A stretch of 64,000 nt of DNA from CAYTZH01 sp964442285 (GTDB lineage Bacteria > Myxococcota_A > UBA9160 > JAFDET01), in NCBI GenBank assembly GCA_964442285.1, contig CAYTZH010000001.1, forward strand, positions 310,001 through 374,000. The letters are read 5' to 3'. The translations under genes and the position numbers were made by a program. Under the pieces are notes generated by a model. The model was given only the letters and a program-made list of their open reading frames with translations, had not been told where the DNA came from and searched no databases. Of this stretch, positions 24,337-32,094 are shown piece after piece (the first letter of the stretch is position 1; each line of letters begins with the position of its first letter).

Positions 24337-25101
24337 TCAGCCCGGGACCTCCCGGTCGCGCGCGCCCCCGGGATCGAGCACGTCGCGGACCAGGCGCAGG
24401 GCGTCGGCGTCCGGCTGCGGCGTCTCCGGCACCGAGGCGGGGACCTCCAGCGCGAAGCCGGTCTGCGCCACCACCTCGTCCACCGACACGCCCGGGTGGA
24501 CCGAGCGGAGGCGCATGCGCCGGTCGGGGGTCTCGAAGTCGAGCACCGCCAGGTTGGAGACCACCCGCCGCACCTCGTGGAAGCGCGCCGCGCCCTCGCC
24601 GAGGGCCGCGGCCCGGTCGTAGCCGACGCCCGACACCACGTCGACCTTCTCCACGAAGACCTTGGCGCTGTGGTTCGGCACCCAGTAGCTCGTGGTGTGG
24701 GAGATGGTGTTGCCGGGGGCGCCGCGCATGCCCAGGAGCTGGGCCTTGGGCCGGGCGTAGTCGCCGATGCAGGCGAAGTTGTGGTTGCCGTGGCGGTCGA
24801 TCTGGCTGGCGGTCATCACCACGTGACGACGCCCGCCCCAGAGCAGGTCGAAGACCCGCCGGAAGGGCAGCCAGCCCTCCACCACCGGCTCGGTCCCGGC
24901 GTCGCCGGTCACCGGCGCCACGTCGTCGCGCAGGAAGGCCACACCGTCGGTCATCAGCAGGTCCGGCTCGAAGGTCAGCTTTGCGAGCTTGGCGCCGATG
25001 GCGGGCACCGAGCCGAAGGCGCTGGCCAGGCGCTCGCCGTCGCCGCGGAAGACGTCGGCCACGGCGGCGGCGCAGATCTCGGCACGGGTGACGTCACTCA
25101 T
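24337..25101 (-). CDS. ipdB: IpdB subunit, COCHEA-CoA hydrolase (CoA-transferase fold)
   Basis: 254 residues, ATG at 25101 overlapping the ipdA stop (ATGA). It has the beta-subunit CoA-transferase fold seen in glutaconate CoA-transferase: LTFEPDLLMTDGVAFL, VVMTASQIDRHGNHNFACIGDYARPK, LGMRGAPGNTISHTTSYWVPNHSAKVFVEKVDVVSGVGY and VVSNLAVLDFETPDRRMRLRSVHPGVSVDEV. IpdAB hydrolyses the last carbon ring (ring C) of steroid nuclei despite its transferase ancestry. The pairing with the ipdA gene and downstream ipdC-echA20 makes the assignment strong. Confidence 0.88.
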   Translation of the reverse strand: MSDVTRAEICAAAVADVFRGDGERLASAFGSVPAIGAKLAKLTFEPDLLMTDGVAFLRDDVAPVTGDAGTEPVVEGWLPFRRVFDLLWGGRRHVVMTASQIDRHGNHNFACIGDYARPKAQLLGMRGAPGNTISHTTSYWVPNHSAKVFVEKVDVVSGVGYDRAAALGEGAARFHEVRRVVSNLAVLDFETPDRRMRLRSVHPGVSVDEVVAQTGFALEVPASVPETPQPDADALRLVRDVLDPGGARDREVPG

Positions 25102-25955
25102 CCCCGTGCCTCCTCGCGGACGACCCGCTGGTAGTCCGCCTCGCCGGGCAGGGTGAGGTAGCGCTCCTCGAAGGCGGCCCAGGCCTCGGGGTCCTTGGCG
25201 GTGGCAGCGTACCTGCGCTGGAAGGTCTCGTCGCGGCCGTAGTCCGGCGGGCACTCGGTGAAGTGGGCGCCGCCCGGCGCCTCGATCACCCCGTCCACCT
25301 GGGTGCGGTTCAGGAGCAGGGTCTGGGGCGGTCCGGCCTTGGCCAGGTCCGAGGTCGGGACGATCCGCTCGCAGGAGACGAAGCGCCGCACGGCCGCCTG
25401 GCAGAAGAGGTCGTCGAAGTAGGGGTCGGGGCCCAGGTACTGGCCGTTGCCCCGGGCGTCGGCCCGGTTCACGTGGACGAGGGCGGCGTCGAGCGCGAGG
25501 GCGGGCATGGCGACCAGCTCCTCGCCGTCGGCGTACGGCGAGCGCACCCGGGCCAGCCCCGGGTTGTGGGTGAGCACGTCGGAGCCGAGGCCCGCCCGGG
25601 TGGGCAGGAAGGGCAGGCGCAGGGCGGCCGCGTAGAGGCCCCACTGCAGCATGCCCTCGTCGAGCTCCATCACCTCGAGCCCTCCCGACTGGCGCGCGGC
25701 CCGGAAGTGGGGCTCCAGGGGGATCGAGTCCAGGGAGACGAAGCCGTAGACGAGCTTGCGGATGCGGCCGGCGCGGCACAGCAGCCCGACGTCGGGCCCC
25801 CCGTAGGTCACCACGGTCAGGTCCTTGAGGTCGCTGCGCAGGATCTCCCGCACGAGCGACATGGGCTTGCGCCGGGAGCCCCAGCCGCCGATGCCCAGGG
25901 TCATGCCGTCCCTCAGCTCGGCGACGACCTCCCGCTCTGTGGTCCGCTTGTCCAC
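25098..25955 (-). CDS. ipdA: IpdA subunit, COCHEA-CoA hydrolase (CoA-transferase fold)
   Basis: 285 residues from a GTG at 25955. The alpha-subunit CoA-transferase fold is clear: LRDGMTLGIGGWGSRRKPMSLVREILRS, LTVVTYGGPDVGLLCRAGRIRKLVYGFVSLD, LPFLPTRAGLGSDVL and DAALVHVNRADARGNGQYLGPDPYFDDLFCQAA. These blocks match IpdA of the C-ring hydrolase IpdAB. It is the first gene of a roughly 13-kb minus-strand operon, and a perfect 16-bp palindrome stands 45 bases upstream. This suggests direct repression of the whole operon by a TetR-type regulator. Confidence 0.88.
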   Translation of the reverse strand: MDKRTTEREVVAELRDGMTLGIGGWGSRRKPMSLVREILRSDLKDLTVVTYGGPDVGLLCRAGRIRKLVYGFVSLDSIPLEPHFRAARQSGGLEVMELDEGMLQWGLYAAALRLPFLPTRAGLGSDVLTHNPGLARVRSPYADGEELVAMPALALDAALVHVNRADARGNGQYLGPDPYFDDLFCQAAVRRFVSCERIVPTSDLAKAGPPQTLLLNRTQVDGVIEAPGGAHFTECPPDYGRDETFQRRYAATAKDPEAWAAFEERYLTLPGEADYQRVVREEARG

Positions 25956-25999
25956 GCACGTCCCCGGCCCGGGCCCGCAGGCCGGGCCGGCAATACAAT

Positions 26000-26015
26000 A
26001 ACGATACGTATCGTT
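26000..26015. promoter_or_regulatory. Perfect 16-bp palindromic operator upstream of ipdA
   Basis: AACGATACGTATCGTT is fully self-complementary and lies 45 bases before the ipdA start, in the 96-bp gap after the PQQ-dehydrogenase gene. Its GTATCGT half-site recurs at 1589-1595 and 6528-6534. On the minus strand the sequence continues as GTATCGTTATTG, paralleling GTATCGTAATTG at 1589-1600. Binding by the TetR protein of 1602-2228 is inferred. Confidence 0.65.
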
Positions 26016-26051
26016 TCGTTCAACTCGCCCTGGAGAGAGCCCCGGCAGAGG

Positions 26052-28046
26052 TCACGGCAGGGCGAAGGCGACGACCGCGTCGCCCGGCTCCGACCAGCCG
26101 TGGCCGCCGGCCGCCACCACCACGTACTGCCGCCCCTGCGGCGAGAGCCGGTAGGTGAGGGGGGTAGCGTTGGCGGTGTAGGGCAGGCGGTGGCGCCAGA
26201 CCTCCTCGCCGGTGTCGGCGTCGAAGGCGCGCAGGTACCTGTCCGTGGTGGCGCCGACGAAGACCAGCCCGCCCGCGGTGGCGATCGAGCCGCCGAGGTT
26301 GGGCGAGCCCACGTCGCCCTGCAGCCACCAGATCGGGAACGGGGCCTGGTCGCGGCTCGTGCCCAGCGGCACCTCCCACAGGATCTTCCCCGCCACCAGG
26401 TCCACGCCCGTGAGGGTTCCCCAGGGTGGCGCGTTGCAGGGGGCGCCCAGGGGCGAGAGCAGCGGCGAACGCAGCACGGCGTAGGGCGTCCCCGCCATCG
26501 GGTACATGTCGTTCGGGTATTCGACGGTCTTGTCCTCGAGGGCGTCGTACTCGGTCCGGGGCATCAGCTGCACGACCAGGGGCATGCGGCTCTGGTTCAC
26601 GAAGAGCCGTCCCCGCTGGGGGTCGATCGAGACGCCGCCCCAGTTGGCCCCCCCGGCCGGACCCGGGAAGTGGATCGAGCCCTGGAGCGACGGCGGGGTG
26701 TAGAGGCCCTCGGAGCGATGCGCCGCGATGCGCTCGCGGCAGGCGCCCCGGTCCCAGGGCGTGAAGCCGAAGGCGTCGTCCGGAGTGAGCGTGTGCGGGT
26801 GCAGGGGCGGTACGTGGGTGGGAAAGGGCTGGGTGGGCGAGAGCCGCTCGCCCTCGGCCGGGTCCTGGGGCACCGGCCGCTCCTCCACGCCGAAGATCGG
26901 CTCGCCGCTCTCGCGGTGCAGGAGGAACACGAGGCCCATCTTGGTGGCTTGGACCACGGCGGGCACCGGACCGCTCTCCAGGGGCAGGTCGACGAGCGAG
27001 GGCTGGGAGGCGACGTCGTAGTCCCAGACGTCGTGGTGGACGGTCTGGAAGGACCAGGCCGGGCGACCGCTGCGCGCGTCGAGGGCCACGGTGGAGCTGG
27101 CGTAGTGCCCGAGGGTGCCGCGCAGGGCGCCGAAGTAGTCGGGCGAGGCGTTGCCGGTGGGCACGAAGACCAGGCCGCGGTCGGCGTCGGCGGAGAGGAT
27201 CGACCAGACGTTGGGGGTGCCGCGGGCGTAGCGGCCGCCCTCCACGCGCGTGGGGTAGTGGCCCGGCGGGACCGGGTCCCAGGCCCAGCGCCGGCGACCC
27301 GTGCGGGCGTCGAAGGCCCGCACCACGCCGCTCGGCGCGTCCACGCGCAGGTTGTCGGCCACCAGCGCGCCGATCACCACCACGTCGTCCACCACCAGCG
27401 GCGGCGACGTGGGGTAGTACTCCCAGGGCGCCGCATCGCCGATGCCCTCGCGCAGGGCCACGCGGCCCGCCTCGCCGAAGTCCGGGCAGGGGATGCCGGT
27501 GGCGGCATCCAGGGCGATGAGCTGGGAGTCGAGGGTGCCGGTGAAGATTCGCGCCGCGCAGGTCGCCTCGGCCGCACGCTCGGGATCCCGCCAGTGGGCG
27601 ACGCCTCGACACACGCGCGGGTAGGGCCCCTCGATCCGGGTGACCCGCTGCTCCGGGTCGAAGCGCCACAGCTCCGCGCCCGACTCGGGGTCCAGGGCGA
27701 TCACCCGGTTGAACGCCGTGCAGAAGAACAGGCGGTCGTCCACCACGATGGGCGTGGCGTTGAAGGACGTCCGGGTGGTCCCGTCGCTGCCGTCGTCGAC
27801 GTCGCCGTGGCGGTAGGTCCAGGCCACCTCGAGGTGGCGGACGTTCTCGCGTCGGATCTGGTCCAGGGGCGACCAGCGCAGGCCGCCCTTGTCGCCGCCG
27901 TACTCCGGCCAGTCGGCCGTGGGGCCCGAGAGGTCGACGGAGACCGGGCCGGAGCAGGCGCCTCCGAGTGCGAGCAGCGTCGCGCTCGCGGCGACCAGGG
28001 CGACGGCCAGCGCGGCCCGCGGGCCGACGACCGACAGGGGATCCAT
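26052..28046 (-). CDS. PQQ-dependent dehydrogenase (quinoprotein glucose-dehydrogenase-like), putative lipoprotein
   Basis: 664 residues from an ATG at 28046; an upstream ATG at 28082 is possible, but the 28046 start has a GAGG ribosome site and gives a better signal peptide. The signal ends at LALGGACSG, a lipobox. The mature part is an eight-bladed PQQ beta-propeller with repeated AxDxxTG/W motifs (VIALDPESGAELWRF, LIALDAATGIPC, VRAFDARTGRRRWAW, LRAFDADTGEEVWRH). No CxxCH haem domain is present, so electrons must leave to an external acceptor. Substrate could be a sugar or an alcohol. It is upstream of ipdA but separated from it by the operator. Confidence 0.8.
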   Translation of the reverse strand: MDPLSVVGPRAALAVALVAASATLLALGGACSGPVSVDLSGPTADWPEYGGDKGGLRWSPLDQIRRENVRHLEVAWTYRHGDVDDGSDGTTRTSFNATPIVVDDRLFFCTAFNRVIALDPESGAELWRFDPEQRVTRIEGPYPRVCRGVAHWRDPERAAEATCAARIFTGTLDSQLIALDAATGIPCPDFGEAGRVALREGIGDAAPWEYYPTSPPLVVDDVVVIGALVADNLRVDAPSGVVRAFDARTGRRRWAWDPVPPGHYPTRVEGGRYARGTPNVWSILSADADRGLVFVPTGNASPDYFGALRGTLGHYASSTVALDARSGRPAWSFQTVHHDVWDYDVASQPSLVDLPLESGPVPAVVQATKMGLVFLLHRESGEPIFGVEERPVPQDPAEGERLSPTQPFPTHVPPLHPHTLTPDDAFGFTPWDRGACRERIAAHRSEGLYTPPSLQGSIHFPGPAGGANWGGVSIDPQRGRLFVNQSRMPLVVQLMPRTEYDALEDKTVEYPNDMYPMAGTPYAVLRSPLLSPLGAPCNAPPWGTLTGVDLVAGKILWEVPLGTSRDQAPFPIWWLQGDVGSPNLGGSIATAGGLVFVGATTDRYLRAFDADTGEEVWRHRLPYTANATPLTYRLSPQGRQYVVVAAGGHGWSEPGDAVVAFALP

Positions 28047-28101
28047 GGAGCCTCGCGCGGGTTGTGGGTCGGACTGCAACATGTTCTAATCAGCCGCCCG
28101 G

Positions 28102-28107
28102 TGTCAA
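28102..28107 (-). promoter_or_regulatory. Possible -35 box for the PQQ dehydrogenase gene
   Basis: TTGACA on the minus strand lies 56 bases before the 28046 start, in the divergent gap to the LLM gene. The -10 region is weak (ACATGT at 17-base spacing). A transcript starting near 28075 would exclude the 28082 ATG, which favours the start chosen above. Weak evidence. Confidence 0.3.
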
Positions 28108-28139
28108 CCGCCCCCCGACCCGAGCTCCAGGAGCGGCCC

Positions 28140-29024
28140 ATGTCCCGATCGCTTCCGTTCTGGCAGTCGCTGGCGTTCGCCGAGCCCGACCAGCTTGTCC
28201 CGCTGGCGAAGCATTGCGAGGAGCTCGGCTTCGAGGGCGTCCTGGTCTCGGACCACCTCTTCTTCCCGGGCGAGCTGCGCTCCAGGTACCCGTACGCCGA
28301 GGGCGGAACGCCGGGGTTCGACGCGACGACGCCCTTCCCGGAGCCCTGGGCCGCGATCTCCGCCATGGCCGCGGTGACCACGCGGCTGCGCTTCGCGACG
28401 ATGATCTACGTGCTGCCCTTGCGGAACCCGCTGGAGGTGGCCAAGAGCACCGCCACGGCGGCGGTGCTCTCGGGCGGGCGGGTCGCCCTGGGCGCCGGCG
28501 CCGGCTGGATGCGGGAGGAGTACGACACCCTGGGCGTTCCGTTCGAGGGCCGCGGTCGGCGCTACGACGAGTCGATCGAGGCGCTGCGCAAGCTCTGGCG
28601 CGGCGGGATCACCCGGCACGACGGCGACGCGTTCCGCTTCGGACCGCTGGCCATGAGCCCGGCGCCGCCGGCGCCGCTGCCGATCTGGATCGGCGGGCTC
28701 TCGAAGCCGGCCCTGCGCCGGGCGGCCCGCCTGGGGGACGGCTGGCTCGGCACCGGCCAGACGCCCGGAGAGGCCGAGGTGCTGCTGGCCCGGCTCGGCC
28801 GTCTGCGGGCGGAGGCCGGCCGCGCCGATCTGCCCTTCGAGGCCATCGTGCCGCTCACGGTGCCGCCCGAGCCCGACGCCCTGCGGCGTCTGCGCGACGC
28901 CGGGGCCACGGGGACGGTGAGCTACCCGTTCGTCTACGCCCTCGGCCCCAGCTCGACCCTCGAGGCCAAGCGCGCCTACCTGGAGGGGTTCGCCGAGCAG
29001 GTGATGGCCCGGCCGCTCGACTGA
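28140..29024 (+). CDS. LLM-class F420-dependent oxidoreductase (luciferase-like)
   Basis: 294 residues, ATG at 28140. The bacterial luciferase-like TIM barrel is evident: LAKHCEELGFEGVLVSDHLFFPG, RLRFATMIYVLPLRNPLEVAKSTATAAVLSGGRVALGAGAGWMREEYDTLGVPFEGRGRRYDESIEALR, and PIWIGGLSKPALRRAARLGDGWLG. These blocks fit the TIGR03619-type F420-dependent subfamily, but F420 versus FMN cannot be decided here. Several such enzymes occur in steroid- and hydrocarbon-degrading bacteria. The stop codon lies in a 19-bp direct repeat that recreates the same end sequence 23 bases later. Confidence 0.8.
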   Translation: MSRSLPFWQSLAFAEPDQLVPLAKHCEELGFEGVLVSDHLFFPGELRSRYPYAEGGTPGFDATTPFPEPWAAISAMAAVTTRLRFATMIYVLPLRNPLEVAKSTATAAVLSGGRVALGAGAGWMREEYDTLGVPFEGRGRRYDESIEALRKLWRGGITRHDGDAFRFGPLAMSPAPPAPLPIWIGGLSKPALRRAARLGDGWLGTGQTPGEAEVLLARLGRLRAEAGRADLPFEAIVPLTVPPEPDALRRLRDAGATGTVSYPFVYALGPSSTLEAKRAYLEGFAEQVMARPLD

Positions 29025-29052
29025 GCCCCGCGAGGCCGCTCGACTGAGCCCC
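29011..29052. repeat. 19-bp direct repeat spanning the LLM gene stop codon
   Basis: Positions 29011-29029 and 29034-29052 are identical 19-mers with a period of 23 bases. Both copies contain the CTCGACTGA gene end, so the duplicate preserves a stop if the first is lost. It also pushes the next gene away from the LLM stop. Confidence 0.9.
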
Positions 29053-29068
29053 ATGGTAGGGTGGCGCC

Positions 29069-30427
29069 GTGGCCCTCGACCTCGCCGCCCACGGCCTGCG
29101 CCTTCCCGACACCCGGCCCGAGATCCCCGGCGGCGGCCCCCAGCGGGTGAGCGACGTCCTCGAGCGCGGCCTGCGCGCACACCCCGAGCGGCTGGCCCTG
29201 GTGGGTCGCCACGGCCGCTACACCTGGGCGGAGCTCGATCCCGCCGCCGACCGCGCGGCCCAGGCCCTGCGCGACCTGGGCGTCGCGCCCGGCGACGGGG
29301 TGGCCGCCTGCCTCCCCAACGACGCGGACATCGTGGTGGCCTTCCTGGGCGCCCTGCGCCTGGGCGCGCTCTGGGTAGGGGTGAGCCGCGCCCTCGCGCC
29401 GCCGGAGAAGCGCTACCTGCTGGACGACTGCGACGCGTCGGTGCTGCTCGCGACGGGCGACGTGGCCGCGTCCCTCGAGCCCCTGCGCGGGGAGCTGCCG
29501 TCGCTCCGCCACCTGCTGCGCGCGGATCCGGGCGACGCCGGGAGCGACTGGGCCCGGGTGCTGGCCGCGGCCGTCCCGAAGCGGCCCGACGTCGACATCG
29601 ACCCCTTCGCGCCCGCCGCCGTGGCCTACACGAGCGGGACCACGGGCTTTCCGAAGGGCGCCGTCCACAGCCAGCACAACCTGCTGCTGCCCGGGGCGGT
29701 GACCGCCGCCCGGGGCGACACGCCCGCCGACGAGAACCTGGGCGTGGTGCTCCCGCTGACGATCCTGAACCTCATGGTGCTCGGGCCGCTGGTGGCCTGG
29801 CAGGTGGGCTGCCCCTGCGTGTGCATGGACCGCATCGACGCCCCGGGCATCGCCGCCTGGGTGCGCGACGAGCGGGTCGCCGCCTTCGCCGGCGTGCCGG
29901 CCATCCTGCACGACCTGCTCACCCATCCCGAGGTGCGCCCCGAGGACCTGGGCCCCCTGAAGCGCCCCATGGTGGGCGGCGCCGACTGCCCGGAGTCGTT
30001 CCGCAGCCTCTACCGGGAACGCTTCGGCCGGGAGGTCGGCATCGGCTACGGCATGACCGAGGCGCCCACCGCGGTGACGGCCGGCGAGGGCGGAGACCTG
30101 CGGCTCGGCCTGTGCGGCCAGCCCCTGCCCCAGATCGAGATCACGATCCGCGACGGGGAGAGCCGTGTGCTCGCGGCCTGCGCCGTGCTCGGCGTGGCCG
30201 ACGCGCGCCTGGGGGAGCGCGTCGCGGCGGTGGTCCAGCTCGCTCCCGACGCTGCCGCGACGGCCGACCAGCTCCGCGCCCACTGCACGGCTCAGCTCGC
30301 CCGCTACAAGGTCCCCGACACGATCGTGTTCGTCGACGCCATGCCCCGCAACGCCATGAACAAGATCGTGAAGCCCCAGCTGCGGGAGCTGGTGGAGGGG
30401 CGACCGCCGGCCACGAACTCTTCGTGA
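29069..30427 (+). CDS. AMP-dependent ligase with an internal deletion of the hinge region
   Basis: 452 residues from a GTG at 29069, where family members have about 520-540. The N-terminal part is normal (VAYTSGTTGFPKGAVHSQHN P-loop, GYGMTEAPTAV). After IEITIRDGES the sequence jumps straight to RVLAACAVLGVADARLGERV, which normally follows some 80 residues later. Missing are the GE-R-G-P block, the T-G-D aspartate that holds the ribose and the GRxK hinge with the A8 loop. The C-terminal catalytic-lysine region (MPRNAMNKIVK) is kept in frame. It should be unable to switch between the adenylation and thioesterification forms, so it may be inactive or only adenylating. Confidence 0.75.
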   Translation: MALDLAAHGLRLPDTRPEIPGGGPQRVSDVLERGLRAHPERLALVGRHGRYTWAELDPAADRAAQALRDLGVAPGDGVAACLPNDADIVVAFLGALRLGALWVGVSRALAPPEKRYLLDDCDASVLLATGDVAASLEPLRGELPSLRHLLRADPGDAGSDWARVLAAAVPKRPDVDIDPFAPAAVAYTSGTTGFPKGAVHSQHNLLLPGAVTAARGDTPADENLGVVLPLTILNLMVLGPLVAWQVGCPCVCMDRIDAPGIAAWVRDERVAAFAGVPAILHDLLTHPEVRPEDLGPLKRPMVGGADCPESFRSLYRERFGREVGIGYGMTEAPTAVTAGEGGDLRLGLCGQPLPQIEITIRDGESRVLAACAVLGVADARLGERVAAVVQLAPDAAATADQLRAHCTAQLARYKVPDTIVFVDAMPRNAMNKIVKPQLRELVEGRPPATNSS

Positions 30428-30480
30428 CGTTTCGGTGGCGACCGGTCTTCCGTCGTCGTCACGTGTAGAGTCGGGTGGCG

Positions 30481-32094
30481 ATGCGAGGAATCTTCAGTCT
30501 CTTCACGCCGATCTGCTCGCTCGGCCTCGCGTTGTCGCCGGCGTTCGCCCAGGTCGATCTGCTGGAGCCGGACGCGATCCTGAATGACGCCAGCGCCACC
30601 GGAGAGGTCGTCGTTGGCGATCGGGCGCCCGGCGTCACGGCGACCGCGTGGGTGCGGGGGATCCCGGTCACCCTGCCCGAGCTACCCGGGGTCACGAACA
30701 GCTCCAGCGCCCGCGGCGTGTCGGGGGACGGGACCACCGTTGGGATCGACTCGGGTCTAACGGGAGAGATCTTCCGCTTCTCCGATCTCTCGGATCCCAC
30801 GGCGGGAGGCGTGGCCGTGGCCGCCGAGAACTTCCCGGATTCTCCCGTACCGGACGCGGCAAGTGGGCAGCCGGACTTCGATGGCTCCGTCGTCGTCGGT
30901 GATGGCGCTCGCGCTCTCGGTGCCGAGGCGGCGGCCTTCGATCCGGCGGGCAACATCACCGCCCTAGGACGCGCTCCCGCGCTGCTCTCCAAAAGCACGG
31001 CAAACGACGTCGATCATGCTGGGGTGACGGCGGTCGGTTTCGTCAGCACGCTGCTTGCCCTGATCGGCGAGGCGGCCTCCTTCGACGTGACCAGCCCCGG
31101 CTCCTTCATCACCTACGGCGTCCTGCCCGGGGGCGCGTACTCCGTCTTCTTCGCAGTCTCGGGAGACGGCAGCACCTTCGTGGGTAGCGGCTCCTCGTCG
31201 AACGCCCTCATCGAGGAGGCCCTCGTCTACGACGACGTTCTGGGGCTGACCGCACTTGGAGACCTCGCTGGAGGCAGCTTGGAATCTCGGGCGCTTAGCG
31301 TCACGCTGAACGGCGACCTGATCGCCGGCCGCTGCAACACGGCAGCCGGTCAGGTTGGCTGCTACTGGCGGCAAGCCGTCGGAGCCGACTCGGTCTTCGG
31401 CGGAGCTGCCCAATGCGAGTCCGTTGGCAGCGGTTTCGAAGTCTGCGACGCAGAGGCAGAGGCCCTCGCCGCCAACCTGCTGCCCGCGGGCTGGCGGCTG
31501 AGCGAGATCCGCTTCAGCGCGGACGGCGGCTATGTCTACGGCAACGCCCAGGATCCGGCGACTACGCCGTTCGGCTGGGGTCGTGTGCTCGCTCCGCCCG
31601 CGGCGACGCTCTCGCCCGATCCGCTCGCCTTCGAGCGGGCGGGCTCCCTCTACGAGCTCTCGCTGTTCGCGGCTGACACGACACGCCACGAGTACTTCTT
31701 CTTGCTCGCACACCCCACCACGGAGGCCGAGAGCCTCGGCTTCTCGCTCACCTCGGACGCTGCCTTCGCCGCGGTGGGAGCCGATAGCCGGGGCACGTTC
31801 TCCGCGCTGTCGGTGGACGCCCAGTCCGGAGCCCAGGCGGATCTCACGGCGGTGAGCACCGGGGCCAGCGCAGGGGCGCTGCTGCGCATCCGCTTCGGCA
31901 GCGCTCCGGCGACGCTCACTGTGTCGCCCGTTGGCGGGAGCCCGGTTCATGGGGCGTTCGGGAGCGCCCCGCCTCCGTCGCTCTCGCCCGTGCCCGCGGT
32001 CTCCACGCAGCTCCTGGTCGTGCTCGTGCTCGTACTGCTTGGCCTGGGCGGGTCCGCGATCCGGGCTTCGGTGCCGGACGCTACGGCTGGTTGA
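30481..32094 (+). CDS. Exported repeat (HAF/beta-propeller-like) protein with a C-terminal membrane anchor
   Basis: About 537 residues from an ATG at 30481, after a signal peptide (FSLFTPICSLGLALSPAFA). The middle has degenerate repeats with G-D-G-S/T-x-V-V-G and A-x-W/F-D patterns (VVVGDGARALGAEAAAFD, GDGSTFVGSGSSSNALIEEALVYDD, LNGDLIAGRC), like HAF or autotransporter-type propeller repeats. The end, PVPAVSTQLLVVLVLVLLGLGG followed by Arg, has the layout of a Gram-negative C-terminal sorting or anchor signal (compare IPTL-CTERM). Function unknown. The G+C content seems lower than in its neighbours. It overlaps the convergent DUF3604 gene by 14 bases. Confidence 0.65.
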   Translation: MRGIFSLFTPICSLGLALSPAFAQVDLLEPDAILNDASATGEVVVGDRAPGVTATAWVRGIPVTLPELPGVTNSSSARGVSGDGTTVGIDSGLTGEIFRFSDLSDPTAGGVAVAAENFPDSPVPDAASGQPDFDGSVVVGDGARALGAEAAAFDPAGNITALGRAPALLSKSTANDVDHAGVTAVGFVSTLLALIGEAASFDVTSPGSFITYGVLPGGAYSVFFAVSGDGSTFVGSGSSSNALIEEALVYDDVLGLTALGDLAGGSLESRALSVTLNGDLIAGRCNTAAGQVGCYWRQAVGADSVFGGAAQCESVGSGFEVCDAEAEALAANLLPAGWRLSEIRFSADGGYVYGNAQDPATTPFGWGRVLAPPAATLSPDPLAFERAGSLYELSLFAADTTRHEYFFLLAHPTTEAESLGFSLTSDAAFAAVGADSRGTFSALSVDAQSGAQADLTAVSTGASAGALLRIRFGSAPATLTVSPVGGSPVHGAFGSAPPPSLSPVPAVSTQLLVVLVLVLLGLGGSAIRASVPDATAG

